Shown: positions 1-5,866 of the stretch, in pieces | How positions within the stretch are numbered: position 1 is the stretch's first letter | How the letters are laid out: each line of letters starts with the position of its first letter | NCBI GenBank assembly: GCA_017414145.1 | Contig: JAFPQL010000047.1 | Location: 1-6,278, forward strand | From: Oscillospiraceae bacterium | GTDB taxonomy: Bacteria > Bacillota_A > Clostridia > Oscillospirales > Ruminococcaceae | Direction of reading: 5' to 3' | DNA length: 6,278 nucleotides | Program-made: the position numbers and the translations under genes | The notes under the pieces: generated by a model | What the model was told of the DNA's origin: nothing | Seen by the model: only the letters and a program-made list of their open reading frames with translations | Database searches by the model: none

Positions 1-65
1 TCTCAACTCGCAGCCTATAGAAACAACACGCAGTCACTATCATTTATAAAAAAGGAGTATTGATT

Positions 66-1085
66 ATGAAAAAACAGATTTTTGCAGCAATCTGCTCTGT
101 CACGATGCTGGCAGGCGCCGCAGCTTTTGCACCCGCACTGGACTTCACCGCCGGTTCTGAGGAAATCGTCGCAAAAGCGGTTACATTCCCCATCTACGAG
201 AACATCGGCGGCATCCGCTGGGGCATCAACTACAGCAACGATGTCAATGAATGGGGCGGCTACAAGATTGTTTCCGCATGGAATTACACCAACATCACCA
301 ATGTCACAATCCCGACAACCGTCGGCGGCTATCCGATCAACCGCATCGGTGACAACATCTTCATGAACACCGGCGTTATCGAAACCGTCACGATCCCGAA
401 CCAGATCGGTATCGTCGGAGACAACTTCTTCCGCAACAACCATTCTCTGAAATATATCAACATCAGCTCGACCCTGACTGAATTCGGCCACAACTGCTTC
501 CTGGACGCAACGGAGCTGCGCTCCATCAATATCCCGAATTCCTGCTATTTCCTCGGCGACCACTTCTGCGAAAACGCCACCAAGCTGCAGTATGTGACAA
601 TCGGCAACCAGCTTGAGCACATGGGCGATTACGCTTTCTACGGCTGCAACCAGATGCAGAACTTCAGCTGCTCCTCCACGCTCATGGCCGACTCTCAGTG
701 GGGCTACGGCATCTTCTGGAACAACAGCTGGGCTGACAACTGGAACGCAACCCATACCGATACAATTTTCGGCAGCGGCACGCACAAGTTCCTTTACAGA
801 TACAACGGCACACCGGCATCTAACGGCTCAATCAGCAACTATGCAAGCAATGTCGAATATGTCTACGACTATGCCTTCGGCGCAGACGCCTGGACGCACG
901 GTGCAGAGGTCAAGACGCTGGATCTGCGTCACGCAAAGAGAATCGGCACACAGGCCTTCAAGAAGCTCTCGAAGGCAACCGTCACCCTCTCCCGCAGCAA
1001 GATGAAGGCATCCTACGGCAACGACTATGTGAACTATGTCAAGGCACAGGCACATCCCAACACGAAGTTCAACTGGGTTGCATAA
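66..1085 (+). CDS. Secreted BspA-like leucine-rich repeat protein (LRR_5 type), 339 aa
   Basis: The protein begins with a Sec-type signal peptide: Lys2-Lys3, a hydrophobic core at about residues 5-22, and possible cleavage after Ala24 (A-P-A) or Ala38 (A-K-A). It then carries an LRR block with repeats at about 80-107, 108-130, 131-153, 154-176 and 177-199. The last four are exactly 23 residues each, with the pattern V/I-x-I-P...(I/F)-G-D-x-x-F-x-x-x-x-x-L, typical of BspA/LRR_5 proteins. One or two degenerate repeats follow at about 263-308. Residues 205-235 interrupt the block and hold Trp212, 218, 222 and 226. No LPXTG motif, dockerin, SLH domain or C-terminal membrane segment is visible, so it is probably released or held non-covalently. 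Family members are linked to adhesion and protein binding, but the ligand here is unknown. The ATG at 66 is chosen because an AAAGGAG at 51-57 sits 8 nt upstream; an in-frame TTG at 60 is too close to that site. It converges on the c-di-GMP gene. Confidence 0.88.
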   Translation: MKKQIFAAICSVTMLAGAAAFAPALDFTAGSEEIVAKAVTFPIYENIGGIRWGINYSNDVNEWGGYKIVSAWNYTNITNVTIPTTVGGYPINRIGDNIFMNTGVIETVTIPNQIGIVGDNFFRNNHSLKYINISSTLTEFGHNCFLDATELRSINIPNSCYFLGDHFCENATKLQYVTIGNQLEHMGDYAFYGCNQMQNFSCSSTLMADSQWGYGIFWNNSWADNWNATHTDTIFGSGTHKFLYRYNGTPASNGSISNYASNVEYVYDYAFGADAWTHGAEVKTLDLRHAKRIGTQAFKKLSKATVTLSRSKMKASYGNDYVNYVKAQAHPNTKFNWVA

Positions 1086-1113
1086 TCCCGCACAGTCCAT
1101 ACACTGATACACA

Positions 1114-1149
1114 AAATGAGGCAGTCCCGGCTCCGGGGCTGCCTCGTTT
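1114..1149. terminator. Bidirectional Rho-independent terminator between convergent genes
   Basis: The arms at 1118-1129 and 1134-1145 form a 12-bp GC-rich stem with one T-G wobble (T1125 with G1138) and a 4-nt loop. The stem extends through a T1117-G1146 wobble into A1114-1116 paired with T1147-1149, the usual A-tract/T-tract arrangement. On the + strand the stem is followed by GTTTCTGCTTT, and on the - strand by ATTTTGTGT. It starts 28 bp after the LRR stop codon and 18 bp past the stop codon of the minus-strand gene, so it can serve both. The T-tracts are interrupted, so efficiency in each direction is uncertain. Confidence 0.8.
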
Positions 1150-1166
1150 CTGCTTTGGTCATGCCG

Positions 1167-3455
1167 TCAGTACACCTTCCGTTCGGTGCGGTTCCGGCGG
1201 ATAAACTGCTCGGTATCCTCCGCGGACATCGGTTTGCCGTAGAGATACCCCTGCACATAGTCACACCCCAGCAGCCGGAGCTGCTGCGCCTGCTGCGGCG
1301 TTTCGACGCCCTCCGCGATCGTCCGGATGCCCTTTGCCTTTGCGATGCGCACGACAGCGGACACAATCTCCTGCACAACCAGATCATCCGCCATGTGCAT
1401 GACAAAGGAGCGGTCGAGCTTCAGCATCGTAAAGGGCAGCATCCGCAGATAGCTCAGCGAGGAATAGCCCGTGCCGAAATCGTCCATCGCAATCTGCACG
1501 CCGAGAATGCGGAGCTGCTTCATCCGCGACGCCGTCAGGTCGATGTCCTTCAGCGCCAGCGACTCCGTCAGCTCAATCTCCAGAAAGCGCGGCGGAAGCG
1601 TGTTTTTCTTCAGCGCGCCCGCAACCACATTGCAGACATTGTCCTGATAGAAGTCCATGCCGCTCATGTTGACCGACATGACGATTTCCGGCAGACCCAT
1701 CTGCTGCCACTGCTTTGCCTGCCGGCACGCCTCGCGGATGACAAACCGCGTGATCTGCATGATGAGCGGCGTGCGCTCCGCCACCGGAATAAAGACCTCC
1801 GGCGGCACCATCGTTCCGTCCGCCTTTTTCCAGCGCACCAGCGCCTCCAGCCCGATGACCGCGCCGCTGTCCAGCGCGATTTTCGGCTGATAGTACAGCA
1901 TCAGCTCATTCTTCTCGATCGCGGCACGGAGCTCCTTTTCGAGATTGCTCTCCCGGATGATCGTGTCGTGCATCTCCTCCGTATAGCCGGTGATTTTGCC
2001 GCTGGTATTCTTGCCGGTCGAGAGCGCAAACTCCGCGTGCTCCAGTACCTGTTCAAAGCTGCTGCCGTCCCGCGGCATCCGCGCATAGCCCGCGGAGCAG
2101 GTCAGAGACCGGTTCTCAAACTTGCCGACCGCCTGCGCCGCCAGCTTCTTCTGAATGTGCCGGATGACCGTCTCCGGCAGCTTCGCGTCACCGGTGTCTC
2201 GCAGAATCAGCGCGAAATTATCGCCGGAAATGCGGGCGCCGAAGCCGCCCTCCGTCAGCTCCTGCTTCAGCCCGTCGGCAAAGCGCCGCAGCAGCTCATT
2301 GCCGTTCGCGTAGCCGCAGGTGTCGTTGATGAGGTGAAACCGGTCAATGTCCATGACGATGACCCAGTACGAGAAGGCGAGCTCCTTGGTGCAGAGATAG
2401 AGCTCCTCACCCACCGTCATGAGCTTGTTGCGGTTCGGAATCGCCGTCACGGCATCCTCATAGGCGATCTGCTCGATGCGGGCGTCCTTTTCCTTTTCGT
2501 TTGAGATGTCGATGACCGCCCCGCCGATGACCACACCGCCGTCGGCCTGCTGCATCGCCTTGAAGCGGTAGGAGTACCAGCGGTAACGGTTGTCCGCGCC
2601 GCTGACGCGCATCTCCAGCACCTGCGTCGAGTTCATGTAGTCGCCCACATGGCTGCGGATGATCTGCACATGGCGGTCAAACAGTGCAAGATCCATCGGA
2701 TAGACGCGGCTTCTGAGATCCTCCGGCGTCCAGTGTTCACCGGACAGCCCGATCATCCGCTGCAGCTTCTCCGACGGGAATAATATATGCGACTTCAGCT
2801 CGATCAGCAGAATGCCGATATCGGTCAGCTCCATGGTCAGCATATTGCGGTTCTCGGAGGCGGCAAGGCGTCTGGAATAGCTGCGCAGCTCCGATTCAAT
2901 GAGGCGGATGCTTTCGAGATCGACGCCGATCGAGAGAAAATAGGTCACGCCGTCCTCGTCGGTATGCACCGCGGAGGTGTTCCAGATGATGCTGCGCTGC
3001 CTGTCCTCCCCGACCGGAAAGACATATTCGCGGTTCTTCGTCAGGACGATGTCGCGGATGGCCGCGTCATCAATCTGCTCCATGCCAAAGAGCCGCGGCA
3101 CGAGATGATCCGCCGTCGGCAGTGCGTTCGGGTCAAGCTGCGCCACGCGGCAAAGCGCGTCGTTCAGCGCAGCCATGCTCAGCTCATCGTCCCAGAGCAT
3201 CGCGGGCGCCGTCAGGTTCCCGACGAGATGCCGCAGACGGTTCTGCTCGGAGATCAGCCGCTTCCGGCGCACGCGCTGCCAGTACAGCACAAAGAAAAAG
3301 CTCAGTATCACGGCGAGCAGCGCATAGGAATTGAAGATCAGATACACGAGCTCGTCTGCGTCCCGGTGCCGGAACGCGTATATGATAATCAAAACAGTCA
3401 CAACGGCAAACGCAAGCATTGTGAAATAGATAATCCGGTTTCTCAGCCGTCTCAA
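1167..3455 (-). CDS. Membrane-bound PAS-GGDEF-EAL protein, probable c-di-GMP phosphodiesterase, 762 aa
   Basis: Two N-terminal transmembrane segments (about 10-28 and 36-59) are joined by a very short loop, so the rest is cytoplasmic. Two PAS-like regions follow (about 72-185 and 205-318), the second ending in a PAC-like stretch. The GGDEF domain (about 330-490) is degenerate: the signature is S-G-D-N-F at 410-414, so the catalytic Glu is Asn413. The usual G-H-x-x-G-D is G-Y-A-N-G-N (381-386) and there is no RxxD inhibitory site, although Asp369 is kept. The EAL domain (about 505-755) looks complete: E537-A-L-V-R541, Asn596, Glu628 and Glu631, D658-D-F-G-T-G-Y-S, Lys679, E715-G-V-E and Q735-G-Y. 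The protein is therefore expected to hydrolyse c-di-GMP to pGpG, with the GGDEF part at most a GTP-binding regulatory module (inference). The start is TTG at 3455: GAAGGGGGG lies 8 nt upstream, an in-frame stop lies just beyond, and the next ATG (residue 13) falls inside the first membrane segment. Confidence 0.92.
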   Translation of the reverse strand: MRRLRNRIIYFTMLAFAVVTVLIIIYAFRHRDADELVYLIFNSYALLAVILSFFFVLYWQRVRRKRLISEQNRLRHLVGNLTAPAMLWDDELSMAALNDALCRVAQLDPNALPTADHLVPRLFGMEQIDDAAIRDIVLTKNREYVFPVGEDRQRSIIWNTSAVHTDEDGVTYFLSIGVDLESIRLIESELRSYSRRLAASENRNMLTMELTDIGILLIELKSHILFPSEKLQRMIGLSGEHWTPEDLRSRVYPMDLALFDRHVQIIRSHVGDYMNSTQVLEMRVSGADNRYRWYSYRFKAMQQADGGVVIGGAVIDISNEKEKDARIEQIAYEDAVTAIPNRNKLMTVGEELYLCTKELAFSYWVIVMDIDRFHLINDTCGYANGNELLRRFADGLKQELTEGGFGARISGDNFALILRDTGDAKLPETVIRHIQKKLAAQAVGKFENRSLTCSAGYARMPRDGSSFEQVLEHAEFALSTGKNTSGKITGYTEEMHDTIIRESNLEKELRAAIEKNELMLYYQPKIALDSGAVIGLEALVRWKKADGTMVPPEVFIPVAERTPLIMQITRFVIREACRQAKQWQQMGLPEIVMSVNMSGMDFYQDNVCNVVAGALKKNTLPPRFLEIELTESLALKDIDLTASRMKQLRILGVQIAMDDFGTGYSSLSYLRMLPFTMLKLDRSFVMHMADDLVVQEIVSAVVRIAKAKGIRTIAEGVETPQQAQQLRLLGCDYVQGYLYGKPMSAEDTEQFIRRNRTERKVY

Positions 3456-3463
3456 AGCTGCCG

Positions 3464-3472
3464 CCCCCCTTC
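3464..3472 (-). promoter_or_regulatory. Ribosome binding site that fixes the TTG start of the GGDEF-EAL gene
   Basis: On the minus strand GAAGGGGGG lies 8 nt before the TTG at 3455-3453. An in-frame TGA at 3479-3477 closes the frame upstream and no ATG or GTG lies between, so TTG is the only start that uses this site. Confidence 0.75.
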
Positions 3473-3500
3473 TGTCTCAGGCGATACCTATCCATTTACT

Positions 3501-3529
3501 ATTATATCAAAAAATCTGTAAAATGTCAA
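3501..3529 (-). promoter_or_regulatory. Consensus sigma-A promoter of the GGDEF-EAL gene
   Basis: Read on the minus strand there is a perfect -35 box TTGACA (3529-3524), a 17-bp spacer and a perfect -10 box TATAAT (3506-3501). The start of transcription is expected near 3494, giving a leader of about 38 nt. This is too short for a riboswitch. Upstream of the -35 box the minus strand is A-rich (complement of the T-rich run at 3541-3553), which could act as an UP element. A fully consensus promoter implies high basal expression unless it is repressed. Confidence 0.85.
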
Positions 3530-3566
3530 TGGATTTAGTGCATTTTATTTTTCCCCTTTCCGCGGG

Positions 3567-3583
3567 ATTTCACAAATATTTCA
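3567..3583 (+). repeat. Direct repeat ATTTCA-N5-ATTTCA, candidate response-regulator box
   Basis: ATTTCA occurs at 3567-3572 and again at 3578-3583, exactly 11 bp apart start to start, within the longer pair ATTTCACAAAT/ATTTCATATTT. OmpR/PhoB-family regulators such as PhoB and Bacillus PhoP bind as dimers to direct repeats of this pitch. The second half-site ends 11 bp before the TATAAT of the regulator's own promoter, the geometry of activated PhoB-type promoters. The architecture is seen; binding by the adjacent regulator is inferred. Confidence 0.5.
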
Positions 3584-3600
3584 TATTTCTCTGCTATAAT
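3572..3600 (+). promoter_or_regulatory. Promoter of the two-component operon (strong -10, weak -35)
   Basis: A perfect TATAAT lies at 3595-3600. At the usual 17-bp spacing the -35 position (3572-3577) reads ACAAAT, a poor match to TTGACA. Transcription should start near 3606, giving a leader of about 57 nt before the ATG at 3664. The missing -35 box together with the overlapping direct repeat suggests activator dependence, possibly autoregulation. Confidence 0.7.
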
Positions 3601-3663
3601 AGTTCTGATTACATCCCACCCGAACAGCAGCAGAGATCAAACCGAAAACCGGAGGAACCCGAT

Positions 3664-4338
3664 ATGGAAAAGAAAATCAGACTTCTGATTGTGGACGATG
3701 AGGCGAATATCCGCAATGTCGTGCGCGAATACGCGGAATTTGAGGGCTACGAGGTCGAGGAGGCGGCAGACGGCATGGAGGCCGTCACCAAGGCTCGCGC
3801 CGTGGACTACGACCTCATCATCATGGATGTCATGATGCCGCGTCTCAACGGCTTTGCCGCCTGCAAGGAGATCCGCAAGATCAAAAACACGCCCGTCATC
3901 ATGCTCTCCGCCCGCAGCGAGGAATATGACAAGGAATACGGCTTTGAAGCCGGCGTCGATGACTATGTCATCAAACCCTTTTCCCCGAAGGAGCTGATGC
4001 TCCGGGTCAAGGCAGTGCTGCGCCGCAGTGCCGCACCGCAGCTCCCGCAGCGGCTCTCCTTTGAGGGGCTGGAGATCGACATGGCCGGCAGAGAGGTCTA
4101 TGTCAACGGCGAAAAGGCCAACATGACCCCGAAGGAATATGACCTGCTTTTCTATCTCGTCAAAAACCGCAATCTGGCGCTGACACGCGATCAGCTTCTG
4201 GAGGAGGTCTGGGGCTACGATTTCTTCGGTGACGACCGCACCGTGGATACCCACATCAAAATGCTCCGCTCCAGTCTCGGCGAGTACCGCAAATTCATCG
4301 TCACGCTGAGAGGAACGGGATACAAATTTGAAGCCTGA
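3664..4338 (+). CDS. OmpR/PhoB-family response regulator, 224 aa
   Basis: The receiver domain (about 5-118) has the acidic pocket Asp11/Asp12, phospho-acceptor Asp55 in the M-D-V-M-M-P loop, the switch Ser82 and the invariant Lys104 in K-P-F. A winged-helix DNA-binding domain follows (about 126-224). Its recognition helix is around residues 192-205 (starting R-T-V-D-T-H-I), and it ends in the typical wing motif R-G-T-G-Y-K-F. All residues needed for phosphorylation are present and the length is normal for the family. The ATG at 3664 is chosen because GGAGG at 3651-3655 lies 8 nt upstream and the receiver domain begins at once. An upstream in-frame ATG at 3523 would run through the promoter. 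The gene overlaps the start of its kinase partner by 11 bp, which points to translational coupling. The target genes are not known; its own promoter and the divergent c-di-GMP gene are candidates. The fold is certain, a named regulator such as ResD or PhoP cannot be assigned. Confidence 0.93.
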   Translation: MEKKIRLLIVDDEANIRNVVREYAEFEGYEVEEAADGMEAVTKARAVDYDLIIMDVMMPRLNGFAACKEIRKIKNTPVIMLSARSEEYDKEYGFEAGVDDYVIKPFSPKELMLRVKAVLRRSAAPQLPQRLSFEGLEIDMAGREVYVNGEKANMTPKEYDLLFYLVKNRNLALTRDQLLEEVWGYDFFGDDRTVDTHIKMLRSSLGEYRKFIVTLRGTGYKFEA

Positions 4339-5815
4339 GCTGAAAAAGCGCGGCCCGATGCGGCTGCATATCTGGATCTGGTTCATGGTCTTTGTCGTCG
4401 CGGTCTTTGTCCTGCTGTGGGTCAGTCAGATTCTGTTCCTGCAAAATGCCTACGACCGGATGACTGCCACGGAGGTCAAGCGGCAGGCGAACCGCATCAC
4501 CGCCGCCTACCAGAAGGGGGACGCCGAGGAATTCCGCGTAACCTGCGATGAAATCGCCGTCAAATTCAATATCTGCATCACGATGTGCGATTCTTTGCAG
4601 CGTCCGCTGATCTACACCCGCGATGTGCTCGGCATCAACTGCCTGATTCACGGCAAAAACCGGAACAACATGACGCACACGATCATCCAGAAGCTGCGCG
4701 AGAGCGGGGACAGCGACCTGTGCCGCAAATTTCTCAACGAGCAGACCGACGCCGAAATCCTGATCTACGCCTGCACAATCGGCAGCACCGAGCAGCCCGA
4801 AGCCTATCTGCTGCTCAACACGACCCTTGTGCCGGCGTCCATGACCGTCAGCATCCTGCGGCGGCAGCTCATCATCATCATGGTGATTCTTGTGCTGCTG
4901 GCGTTTATCATCTCCTTCATCGTCTCCAGCCTGCTCGCAAAGCCGATCGCCCGCGTGACGAAGGAGGCGGAGCAGCTTGCGCACGGCCGGTATGACATCA
5001 GCTTCACCGGCGGCAGCTACGACGAGGCAAACCGCCTCGCGGAGACGCTGACCTACGCGAGCGGCGAGATCAACCGCGTAGACCGGATGCAGCGCGACCT
5101 GATTGCCAACGCGTCCCACGATCTCCGGACGCCGCTGACCATGCTCAAGGCCTACGCCGAGATGATCCGCGACCTGTCCGGCGACAATCCCGTCAAGCGG
5201 AATGAGCATCTGGGCGTCATCATCGAGGAGACCGACCGTCTGACCGCGCTGGTCAACGACATTCTCGATCTGTCCAAGCTCGAAAACGGCAACATGAAGC
5301 TCGAACGCACGGAATTCGACATGGAGCAGCGTCTGACGGAAATCGTCGAGCGGTACCGCGGACTGTCCGGCGTGTCCGGCTTCTCCTTCACACTGAAAAC
5401 CGACGGCGCCGCACCGGTCTGCTGCGATGCCGGCAAGATCGAGCAGGTCATCTGCAATCTCATCAACAACGCCATGAATTATTCCGGCGAGGACAAGCAG
5501 ATTTTCGTCACGCAGACCCACACGCCGCAGGGCCTCCGCATCTCGGTGCGCGATACCGGCGAGGGCATGGATCAGGAGACGCTTTCCCGTATTTTTGACA
5601 AGTATTACCGCAGCGAAAACTATACACGAAAGGTGATCGGAACCGGTCTGGGGCTCTCGATCGTCAAGGCGATTCTGCGGATGCACGACTACGCCTTCGG
5701 TGTCAACAGCCGTGTCGGGGAGGGCTCCGATTTCTGGTTCCTCATCCACGACACCGCGGCAAAGGAGGAACCGGCAGCGCCGCAGGATGCGGCGGACAGC
5801 GCCGGAGAAGTTTGA
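4328..5815 (+). CDS. Membrane sensor histidine kinase, partner of the upstream regulator, 495 aa
   Basis: Transmembrane segments at about 14-36 and 180-203 flank an extracytoplasmic sensor region of about 140 residues (37-178). That region contains six cysteines (73, 83, 87, 105, 132, 149). A HAMP linker follows (about 204-256), then the dimerisation domain with phospho-accepting His264 in S-H-D-L-R-T-P. The ATPase domain has the N box (N377 to N381-A), the G1 box D409-T-G-E-G-M, the F box around 421-428 and the G2 box G438-T-G-L-G-L. All catalytic boxes are intact, so an active HisKA/HATPase_c kinase is expected. The C-terminal tail (from about 477) is Ala/Glu/Pro-rich and probably disordered. 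The TTG at 4328 is preferred because it overlaps the regulator's stop codon, has purine-rich GAGAGGA (4308-4314) and GGGA (4317-4320) upstream, and gives a basic N-terminus before the first membrane segment. ATG at 4358 (residue 11) is the alternative and lacks a clear ribosome binding site. The signal is unknown. Confidence 0.92.
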   Translation: MKPELKKRGPMRLHIWIWFMVFVVAVFVLLWVSQILFLQNAYDRMTATEVKRQANRITAAYQKGDAEEFRVTCDEIAVKFNICITMCDSLQRPLIYTRDVLGINCLIHGKNRNNMTHTIIQKLRESGDSDLCRKFLNEQTDAEILIYACTIGSTEQPEAYLLLNTTLVPASMTVSILRRQLIIIMVILVLLAFIISFIVSSLLAKPIARVTKEAEQLAHGRYDISFTGGSYDEANRLAETLTYASGEINRVDRMQRDLIANASHDLRTPLTMLKAYAEMIRDLSGDNPVKRNEHLGVIIEETDRLTALVNDILDLSKLENGNMKLERTEFDMEQRLTEIVERYRGLSGVSGFSFTLKTDGAAPVCCDAGKIEQVICNLINNAMNYSGEDKQIFVTQTHTPQGLRISVRDTGEGMDQETLSRIFDKYYRSENYTRKVIGTGLGLSIVKAILRMHDYAFGVNSRVGEGSDFWFLIHDTAAKEEPAAPQDAADSAGEV

Positions 5816-5866
5816 TGTTCCGGCAGAATGACAGCGGGCTGCACGCCCGGAAAGGAAGACTTTACC

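Noticed and set aside
60..65. TTG at 60 as start of the LRR protein
   Set aside because: Only 2 nt after the AAAGGAG; the ATG at 66 has ideal spacing and begins a clean signal peptide.
66..125. Lipoprotein signal around Cys10 of the LRR protein
   Set aside because: The residues before Cys10 (A-A-I) do not fit a lipobox, and the Cys lies inside the hydrophobic core.
1116..2504. Long open frame (462 codons) opposite the GGDEF-EAL gene
   Set aside because: Its product is rich in Arg, His and Leu with no recognisable domain, as expected for the antisense of a GC-rich gene. It begins inside the terminator and the opposite strand holds a clear multidomain protein.
3456..3494. c-di-GMP riboswitch in the leader of the GGDEF-EAL gene
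   Set aside because: The predicted leader is about 38 nt, too short for a GEMM-type aptamer, and no such structure is visible.
3523..3663. Upstream extension of the response regulator from ATG 3523
   Set aside because: It would place the -10 box and the direct repeat inside the gene and add 47 residues unlike the family; the GGAGG at 3651-3655 fits the ATG at 3664.
4301..5749. Long open frame (482 codons) on the minus strand opposite the histidine kinase
   Set aside because: Low-complexity Asp/His/Gly/Val-rich product without domains; the plus strand carries every histidine kinase motif.
5787..5831. 14-codon open frame across the end of the kinase gene, downstream of AAAGGAGG (5761-5768)
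   Set aside because: The spacing of 18 nt is too long, the product is too short to judge, and the purine run encodes K-E-E of the kinase tail.
5835..5849. Hairpin CGGGC-TGCAC-GCCCG before pfkA as a terminator
   Set aside because: Only 5 bp of stem and followed by AAAGGAAG, the ribosome binding site, not by a T-tract. It may still affect translation slightly.
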